Positions 58,476-64,000 of a DNA stretch of 64,000 bases are shown piece after piece. Source of the stretch: JAQGMJ01 sp036498945 (GTDB lineage: Bacteria > Pseudomonadota > Gammaproteobacteria > Burkholderiales > JAEUOS01); NCBI GenBank assembly GCA_036498945.1, contig DASYEQ010000063.1:1-64000 (forward strand), given 5' to 3'. The number at the start of each line of letters is the position of its first letter. Position 1 is the first letter of the stretch. The notes beneath the pieces are model-generated. The model was not told the DNA's origin. It did not search any database and saw only the letters and a list, made by a program, of their open reading frames with translations. Both the position numbers and the translations under genes were made by a program.

Positions 58476-60146
58476 ATGGATATCGAAAATACCGCCCTGA
58501 CCCTGTACCTCACCGGCGGCGCGGCCGCCGCCGCGACCCTGGCGAAGGTCAAGACCCGCCTCGAACTCTCCAAGGCCAAGCATCCCTCGCTGGCCGGGCA
58601 CTCCAAGATGGCGCGCCGCGTCGCCCGCCTGCTGCCGGGATACGAGTACGACGAGGCGCAGTTCTTCGCCGCCGACGATGCGCCGGAAGACATCGCCGCG
58701 CAGCGCCGCGCCGGCTTCCTGCGCCTGGCGGCGCTGTACGCCGAGCGCTTTCCGAAAAGCGCGGCGATGACGGCAGAGGCGGCCGAGAGCATCAGCGACC
58801 TCAAGTTCACCGGCGCCTACCGCGTGCCCTTCCAGTTCAGCCGCCACGTGCGCGCGAACCTGAAAGGTGGCTCCTTCGTGCAAAGCTCGTCCGGTGTCAC
58901 CGTCACCGATCTCGACGGCAACGTGTTCTACGACCTGACCGGCTCGTACGGCGTCAACGTCTTCGGCTACGACTTCTACAAGGAGTGCATCGAAGCGGCG
59001 AACGCTCGCGTGCGCGACCTGGGCCCGGTGCTCGGCGCCTTCCACCCGCTGGTCGCCTATAACGCCCGCCGCCTGAAGGAGATTTCCGGGCTCGACGAAG
59101 TGTCCTTCCACATGTCCGGCACGGAAGCCGTGATGCAGGCGGTGCGCCTGGCGCGCTATCACACCAAGCGCAGCCACCTGGTACGCTTTTGCGGCGCCTA
59201 TCACGGCTGGTGGGGCGACGTGCAGCCGGGTGTCGGCAACCCGGTGCCGGCGCATGAGACCTACACGCTGAAGGAAATGGATCCGGATGCGCTGCGTGTC
59301 CTGCGCCGCAGGAAGGACATCGCCTGCGTGCTGGTCAACCCGCTGCAGGCCCTGCACCCCAACGGCAATGCGCCCGGCGATTCCTCGCTGGTCGACTCCA
59401 GCCGCAAGGCGCATTTCGACCGTTCCGCCTACACCACCTGGCTGAAGGAGTTGCGCGAAGTCTGCGCCGAGCGCGGCATCGCGCTGATTTTCGACGAAGT
59501 GTTCGTCGGCTTCCGCCTGGCCTATGGCGGCGCGCAGGAATACTTCGGCGTCAAGGCCGACATGGTGACCTACGGCAAGACCCTGGGCGGCGGCCTGCCG
59601 GTCGGCGTGGTCTGCGGCAAGTCCACCCTGATGAAGCGCTTTCGCGAAGATCGACCGGCCGACGTCTGCTTTGCCCGCGGCACTTTCAATTCGCACCCCT
59701 ACGTGATGGCCGCGATGGCCGAGTTCCTCGAGCGCATCGAAACCGACGACATGCGCCGCATGTACGCGGGGCTGGATACCTTGTGGAACCGCCGCGCCGA
59801 GACCTTGAATGCGCGCCTGGCCGAGGCCGGCCTGCCGGTACGCATCGCCAACCTCTCTTCCATCTGGACCGTCTATTACACCCAGCCCGCGCGCTACAAC
59901 TGGATGCTGCAGTATTACCTGCGTGCCGAGGGTCTGGCGCTGTCCTGGGTCGGCAGCGGGCGCTTCATCTTCAGTCTCAACTACACCGATGCCGATTTCG
60001 AAGCCGTCGCCGCGCGCTTCGTCGCCGCCTGCGCCGCCATGCAGCGCAACGCCTGGTGGTGGGCACCGGCAGGCCTCACCAACAAGGCGATCAAGCGGCG
60101 CATCCTGCGCGAGATGATCGAGCATCGTTTTGGCGTCAGCCTCTAG
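58476..60146 (+). CDS. Class III (GSA-type) PLP-dependent aminotransferase with N-terminal extension
   Basis: A 556-residue fold-type I enzyme. FHMSGTEAVMQAVRLARYHT (phosphate loop), RFCGAYHGWWGD, ALIFDEVFVGFR (Asp340) and Lys368 in MVTYGKTLGGGLPVGVV are those of glutamate-1-semialdehyde aminomutase-like enzymes. About 110 extra residues precede the core, which is larger than HemL. HemL itself is therefore unlikely. The acceptor is unknown. It is divergent from psd with 49 bases between start codons, a pairing that hints at amino-lipid metabolism (inference). Confidence 0.87.
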   Translation: MDIENTALTLYLTGGAAAAATLAKVKTRLELSKAKHPSLAGHSKMARRVARLLPGYEYDEAQFFAADDAPEDIAAQRRAGFLRLAALYAERFPKSAAMTAEAAESISDLKFTGAYRVPFQFSRHVRANLKGGSFVQSSSGVTVTDLDGNVFYDLTGSYGVNVFGYDFYKECIEAANARVRDLGPVLGAFHPLVAYNARRLKEISGLDEVSFHMSGTEAVMQAVRLARYHTKRSHLVRFCGAYHGWWGDVQPGVGNPVPAHETYTLKEMDPDALRVLRRRKDIACVLVNPLQALHPNGNAPGDSSLVDSSRKAHFDRSAYTTWLKELREVCAERGIALIFDEVFVGFRLAYGGAQEYFGVKADMVTYGKTLGGGLPVGVVCGKSTLMKRFREDRPADVCFARGTFNSHPYVMAAMAEFLERIETDDMRRMYAGLDTLWNRRAETLNARLAEAGLPVRIANLSSIWTVYYTQPARYNWMLQYYLRAEGLALSWVGSGRFIFSLNYTDADFEAVAARFVAACAAMQRNAWWWAPAGLTNKAIKRRILREMIEHRFGVSL

Positions 60147-60223
60147 GTGTTGATGGAATCCGCCGCTGCGGCGGCGGTATGATTTGGCAGGCGGAAGTTT
60201 CCGCAGTCTGCAAACGGGAAAAT

Positions 60224-60262
60224 AAAAAGGGCGCGCGGATCACCGCGCGCCCTGTTCTTTTT
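60224..60262. terminator. Bidirectional rho-independent terminator
   Basis: The stem GGGCGCGCGG / CCGCGCGCCC with loop ATCA is flanked by AAAAA on the left and TGTTCTTTTT on the right. It serves the aminotransferase gene (plus) and the Mpo1-like gene (minus). Confidence 0.88.
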
Positions 60263-60293
60263 GTGCCTGCCGGAGCAACGCGCCGGGCGGGCT

Positions 60294-60917
60294 TTAGTGG
60301 GCCGCCGCGCCGGGGGTGACCATGTGCTCGCGCGGGTCGATCAGTTCGCCGCGCAGCAGCGCCAGCGGGGCGCGGTGGTAGAGCCTGATGTCGGAAAATG
60401 GGTCGGTGATGATCTTGGTCGCCCACACCAGGCCGGTCTGCACGTCGCGCAGGAAGAACAGGTGGATGGTGCGCAATGCCAGGCCGGTCACGCCCAGGGT
60501 CAGCCACATCTGGCCGACGTGGTGCGCGAAGCCGTTGAAGTCCGTGTGGGCGGGGAAGATGCCGAACAGTGTCGGGTTCACCAGCAGCACCAGGGGGGAG
60601 AGCGCCCACACTGCCATCAGCACCACCTTGCGGCGCAGGTTGTAGCCGACCTTGATGTCTTCCTTGTACTCGTGAGTGGCCTGGTTGACGTGGTCGTAAC
60701 CCTTGGGTTCGAAGAAGAAGTGGCCGGCCTGGCGGCTGGTCATGGAGACCAGCCAGGCGAGCAGGGCAGCGAGTGCCGGGTCCTTGAACAGCAGGCCGTA
60801 GGAGACGACGAAGCAGGCGGCGGAGAGCAAATGCAGCGACTGGTTGATGCGACTGTGATGATAGTAGCGATGGTCATCCCAGCGTTGCGTTTTGAGTTCT
60901 TCGAGGAACTTGCTCAT
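60294..60917 (-). CDS. Mpo1/DUF962-like membrane protein
   Basis: A 207-residue protein with about four hydrophobic stretches. RYYHHSRINQSLHLLSAACF (Asn25, His29) and SRQAGHFFFEPKGYDHVNQATHEY (His66, His76, His82) recall the Mpo1/DUF962 family, Fe2+-dependent 2-hydroxy-fatty-acid dioxygenases of the type described in yeast. The match is partial and the protein is longer at its C-terminus, so the call is tentative. GGAG precedes the ATG. It stands alone next to psd and the aminotransferase. Confidence 0.72.
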   Translation of the reverse strand: MSKFLEELKTQRWDDHRYYHHSRINQSLHLLSAACFVVSYGLLFKDPALAALLAWLVSMTSRQAGHFFFEPKGYDHVNQATHEYKEDIKVGYNLRRKVVLMAVWALSPLVLLVNPTLFGIFPAHTDFNGFAHHVGQMWLTLGVTGLALRTIHLFFLRDVQTGLVWATKIITDPFSDIRLYHRAPLALLRGELIDPREHMVTPGAAAH

Positions 60918-61089
60918 CAAGGGCTCCGATATTGGATTGAAGGCGAGGCTAAGTGCGCGGCATGACAGGTCGATGAATAATTCACGACGGATTGATGACA
61001 GGCGCGGTTTAAGTCGCCTGAGCTACACTGCGCAGGTAAAAGAATGTAACTTCCGGGCGACAGGAAGCCAAAAAACAACGGAGACACTC

Positions 61090-63186
61090 ATGTCCAAGCT
61101 GCCGAAGCTGCTGGCGGGCGTGGCCGCGCTGCTGTTATGCGCCACCGCCCAGGCGCGCGTCACGCGCATCGTCATCGACCAGACCGAGCCGATGGTGGCG
61201 GCTGCCGGCGCCGGCGACATCGCCTATGAAAAGGTGGCCGGCCGCGCTTTCGGCGAACTCGACCCCAAGCTGCCGGTCAACGCGCTGATCCAGGACATCG
61301 AACTGGCGAAGGAGGCCGACGGCCGGGTGCACTACGTCGCTTCCTTTGTCCTCTACAAGCCGGTGGACATGGCGCGCGCCAGCGGCCTGATGTGGCACGA
61401 CGTGCCCAACCGCGGCCGCGTCTTCGCCTTCGCGCCGCAGGAGCGCGCTTTCGGCGACGTCATGCTGGCTTCTGCCTGGCAGGGCGACAACGCCGGCGCC
61501 ACCCGGGTACGGCCCACGGCAGGCACCGACGGCCTGCAGTTCCTACAGGTGCCGGTGGCGCGCGGGCCGCACGGCGAGGCGGTGACGGGCGAGGTGTTCG
61601 GGCGCATCGTCAACCGCGCCGGCCCGGTCTCGCAGCCGCTCCTGGTGCAGACCAATCCCGTGCCCTACAAGCCGGTGAGCCTGGATACGCACAAGTCGAA
61701 GCTGGTCTCGCGTGCCGGCGAGAGCATGAATGGCGAGGTGCGCGGCGAAAAGCAGATCGCCGCCGCCGACTGGGCCTGGGCGCGCTGCGATGCCACCCAT
61801 CCCTTCCCCGGTACCCCGGACCCGACGCAGATCTGCCTGCGCAACGGCTTCGACCCCGCGCTGCTCTATGAGGTGGTGTTCACCGCCGCTGATCCCTACG
61901 TGCTGGGCGTCGGCTTCGCGGCCTGGCGCGACGTCGGCGAATTCTTCAAGAAGGCAAAGGCCGACGCCGCCGGCACCGCCAACCCGCTGGCCGGGCGCAT
62001 CCGCTACAGCATCGGCCGCGGCATTTCGCAGTCCGGCAACTTCCTGCGCGGCTGGCTGCACCTGGGCTTCAACCAGGCCGAGGACGGCAGCATGGTGCAC
62101 GACGGCCTCTGGCCGATCATTGCCGGCCGGCGCATTGCACTGAATTTCCGCTGGGCCCAGCCGGATGGCGTGCTGGAGCTCTACCAGGCCGGCAGCGAAG
62201 GCCCGCAATGGTGGTTGCCGCAGGCGGACCCGGTACGCCACCTGCCCGCCGCCGGCATTCTCGACCGCTGCATGGCCAGCCACACCTGCCCGAAGATCAT
62301 CGAACACTTCGGCTCGGCCGAAGTGTGGGCGCTCAAGCTCACGCCGGAGTGGGTCGGTACCGACGGCAAGGCGGATTTGCCGTTACCCGATTTCGTGCGC
62401 CGCTATTACATCGCCGGCAGCAATCACGGCGGCGGTGCGGGTGGCTTCGACACCAGCCTGCCGGGCGTCGGCCTGCCGAAAAGCGGCGCTGCCTGCCCCG
62501 GCAACAACTTCGGCACCGGTGTGCTGCCCGCCAACCCGATGCCCCACACCCAGACCGTCAACGCCTTGCGCGTGCACTTCCGCGACTGGGTGATGCGCGG
62601 TACCCCGCCGCCGCCCAGTGTCTACCCGACCCTCGCACAAGGCACGCTGGCGCCAGCGGAAAAAATCGCGCTCGGCTACCCCGCGTTGCCCGGACTGCGG
62701 CCCACGCTGCCAGAGGCCGACTTCATCAACCCGGTGCTGGATTACGACTTCGGCCCGGGCTTCAAGCCGCTCGATGGCTCCGGCGTTCCAAGCATCACCC
62801 CGCCGCGCATTCGTCAGGCGCTGAAGATGTTTGCGCCCAAGGTCGATGCCGACGGCAACGAGCAAGGCGGCGTGCTGGTGGTGCTGATGGCCGCGCCGCT
62901 CGGCACCTACCTCGGCTGGAACGTCACCGCGCCCGGCGCGCGGCCGTTCCACCAAGGGCAGTTGTGCGATTACGTCGGCGGCATGGTGCCCTTCGCGCGC
63001 ACCGAAGTGGAGCGCCGCGCCGGCGGCGACACGCGCCTGTCGCTGGCGGAACGCTATGGTAGCCACGAAGGCTATGTCGCTGCCGTTACCAAGGCGGCCG
63101 AGCGGGCGCGCGCCGCCGGTTTCCTCCTCCCGGAAGATGCGCAGGACCTGATCGAATTGGCGCGCGCCAGCGCCGTGCTGCGCTAG
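61090..63186 (+). CDS. Large exported alpha/beta hydrolase (Abhydrolase_10-type)
   Basis: A 698-residue exported hydrolase. A signal peptide (LPKLLAGVAALLLCATAQA) is followed by RVTRIVIDQTEPMVAAAGAGDIAYEKVAGRAFGELDP, typical of this family. The nucleophile elbow is GISQSGNFLRGWLHLGFN (Ser in SQSG). RRYYIAGSNHGGG may supply the catalytic His. Two Cys pairs (RCMASHTCPK, WARCDATHPF with QICLRN) could form disulfides in the periplasm. Members appear in polymer- and terpene-related catabolism, without a firm consensus. CGGAGA precedes the ATG. No operon partner. Confidence 0.85.
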   Translation: MSKLPKLLAGVAALLLCATAQARVTRIVIDQTEPMVAAAGAGDIAYEKVAGRAFGELDPKLPVNALIQDIELAKEADGRVHYVASFVLYKPVDMARASGLMWHDVPNRGRVFAFAPQERAFGDVMLASAWQGDNAGATRVRPTAGTDGLQFLQVPVARGPHGEAVTGEVFGRIVNRAGPVSQPLLVQTNPVPYKPVSLDTHKSKLVSRAGESMNGEVRGEKQIAAADWAWARCDATHPFPGTPDPTQICLRNGFDPALLYEVVFTAADPYVLGVGFAAWRDVGEFFKKAKADAAGTANPLAGRIRYSIGRGISQSGNFLRGWLHLGFNQAEDGSMVHDGLWPIIAGRRIALNFRWAQPDGVLELYQAGSEGPQWWLPQADPVRHLPAAGILDRCMASHTCPKIIEHFGSAEVWALKLTPEWVGTDGKADLPLPDFVRRYYIAGSNHGGGAGGFDTSLPGVGLPKSGAACPGNNFGTGVLPANPMPHTQTVNALRVHFRDWVMRGTPPPPSVYPTLAQGTLAPAEKIALGYPALPGLRPTLPEADFINPVLDYDFGPGFKPLDGSGVPSITPPRIRQALKMFAPKVDADGNEQGGVLVVLMAAPLGTYLGWNVTAPGARPFHQGQLCDYVGGMVPFARTEVERRAGGDTRLSLAERYGSHEGYVAAVTKAAERARAAGFLLPEDAQDLIELARASAVLR

Positions 63187-63259
63187 CGCCGGTTCACGCC
63201 GAATTATCGGCCGGAGCGCCGGGCGCAAGACAAGGCGCGGGCGCGTGGGCCGGCAGGCC

Positions 63260-64000
63260 CTAGGCCGCCACCCGGGTGGCGCCGTCGGTGACGCGGTTGC
63301 GCCCGGCCTGCTTGGCGGCGTAGAGCGCGCGGTCGGCGCCATGCAGCAGGGTATCGAGGTTGTCGCCAGGCCGGCTCATCGACACCACGCCGAAGCTGGC
63401 CGTCACCTTCTGTGCCTGGCCGTCGGGCAAGGCGATCGCGGCGGCTTCGATGGTCTCACGCAGGCGCTCGGCCAGCGCGTGCGCCGCCGCCAGGTCGCAA
63501 TGCGGCGCCAGGACGACGAATTCCTCGCCGCCGTGGCGGCCGACGAAATCCTCCGTGCGGAAGGTGGCGCGGGCGATGCGCGCCACCTCCACCAGCACGC
63601 TGTCGCCGGCATCATGCCCGTGCTGGTCGTTGACACGCTTGAAATGGTCGATGTCGAAAATGATCAGCGCCAGTGCCGAGCCATGGCGCCGCGCACTGGC
63701 AATCTGCGCCTCGGCGATGCCGGCGAAGGCGCGGCGGTTGAGCAGCCCGGTGAGGAAGTCGGTGGACGACATCTGGCGCAGCTCGCCGATCAGGTTGTCG
63801 CGCTCCTCCTCCAGCCGGCGCCGCTCCTGGCTGGAGAGCTTGAGGGCGGCGACGGCGCGCAGCATGTCGCCGATCTCGTCGCCGCGCTCGGCCGGCGGCA
63901 CTTCGGTATCGAGGTTGCCGCGCGCGATGTCCACCAGCACGCGCGTGGTGCCCAGCAGCGGGCGCAGCACGCGCTGGCGGATCGCCAGGAACACCGCTGC
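63260..64000 (-). CDS. HAMP-GGDEF diguanylate cyclase, N-terminus outside the window
   Basis: The 3' part of a membrane-bound cyclase; the frame is open to the right edge. Visible residues begin with a HAMP-like segment (VLRPLLGTTRVLVDIARGNLDTEVPPAERGDEIGDMLRAV), a coiled coil (RRRLEEERDNLIGELRQMS) and a complete GGDEF domain (TDFLTGLLNRRAF, DIDHFKRVNDQHGHDAGD). The active site is GGEEF with an RxxD site (RTED) five residues upstream. It should make cyclic di-GMP; the sensor and TM helices lie beyond the window. Confidence 0.92.
   Translation of the reverse strand, partial: AAVFLAIRQRVLRPLLGTTRVLVDIARGNLDTEVPPAERGDEIGDMLRAVAALKLSSQERRRLEEERDNLIGELRQMSSTDFLTGLLNRRAFAGIAEAQIASARRHGSALALIIFDIDHFKRVNDQHGHDAGDSVLVEVARIARATFRTEDFVGRHGGEEFVVLAPHCDLAAAHALAERLRETIEAAAIALPDGQAQKVTASFGVVSMSRPGDNLDTLLHGADRALYAAKQAGRNRVTDGATRVAA

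Noticed and set aside
58416..60125. Open frame of 569 codons on the minus strand across the aminotransferase gene
   Set aside because: Antisense shadow; the plus strand encodes an intact PLP enzyme with all catalytic residues.
58476..60146. Calling the aminotransferase HemL (glutamate-1-semialdehyde aminomutase)
   Set aside because: The protein is over 100 residues too long and lies outside any haem gene context; only the PLP core is shared.

Overview
This is a GC-rich window of about 64 kb, densely packed on both strands and chromosomal in character. Gene content points to a betaproteobacterium, most likely Burkholderiales or close to it. The pointers are gatC-gatA-gatB divergent from mreB-mreC-mreD-mrdA-rodA, ubiJ directly after rodA with ubiB nearby, an xth/pyrE pair, two Bug/TctC-type solute receptors, and many small catabolic clusters each with its own AraC, MarR or GntR regulator. 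I see no tRNA, rRNA, insertion sequence, CRISPR array or intact prophage. The first gene is cut by the left edge and a GGDEF gene by the right edge.

1-12.9 kb: an unidentified partial gene with a terminase-small-subunit-like segment, an AraC regulator, and a five-gene minus-strand operon (arsR, a double AHSA1/SRPBCC protein, yceI, a single AHSA1/SRPBCC protein, a thioredoxin-like protein) led by a promoter carrying a perfect 24-bp palindrome. Then come an unknown protein, a quinone oxidoreductase, an Nramp/MntH transporter, a PaaI-type thioesterase, a citrate-synthase-family protein with an N-terminal HTH, a LysE exporter and a CinA-C amidase. 13-23 kb: a catabolic cluster (mandelate-racemase-like enolase, LLM flavin monooxygenase, Pht5-like protein, Bug receptor), a DUF2721/SUKH-like/FMN-reductase trio, then an MFS transporter with a SnoaL-like protein, and a MarR regulator divergent from a FAD monooxygenase. 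23-32.5 kb: a BrkB/YihY membrane protein, a cupin, a FixJ-type response regulator, two histidine kinases, exonuclease III, orotate phosphoribosyltransferase and a DUF4124 protein.

32.5-45.6 kb is the housekeeping core: GatCAB amidotransferase, with a small unknown gene lodged between gatA and gatB, and the rod-shape operon running into ubiJ. A CarF/TMEM189-like lipid desaturase and ubiB follow. 45.6-53 kb holds a sodium:solute symporter with a His-rich tail, a divergent DRE-TIM metallolyase, a PAS-GGDEF cyclase, a 66-residue protein, a His-box hydroxylase and several exported proteins. 53-57.5 kb is a GntR-controlled operon (CMD-family protein, two SMP-30/gluconolactonase-type proteins, Bug receptor) whose promoter and operator are readable. 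57.5-64 kb holds phosphatidylserine decarboxylase divergent from an unusual class III aminotransferase, an Mpo1/DUF962-like membrane protein, a large exported alpha/beta hydrolase and the truncated GGDEF gene.

The most interesting items are the HTH-citrate synthase with altered catalytic motifs, the GntR promoter/operator, the CarF homologue, the psd/aminotransferase pair, the small gene inside the gat operon, and a degenerate hairpin repeat found twice inside the mre operon. Function calls rest on motif recognition by eye; no database search was run.
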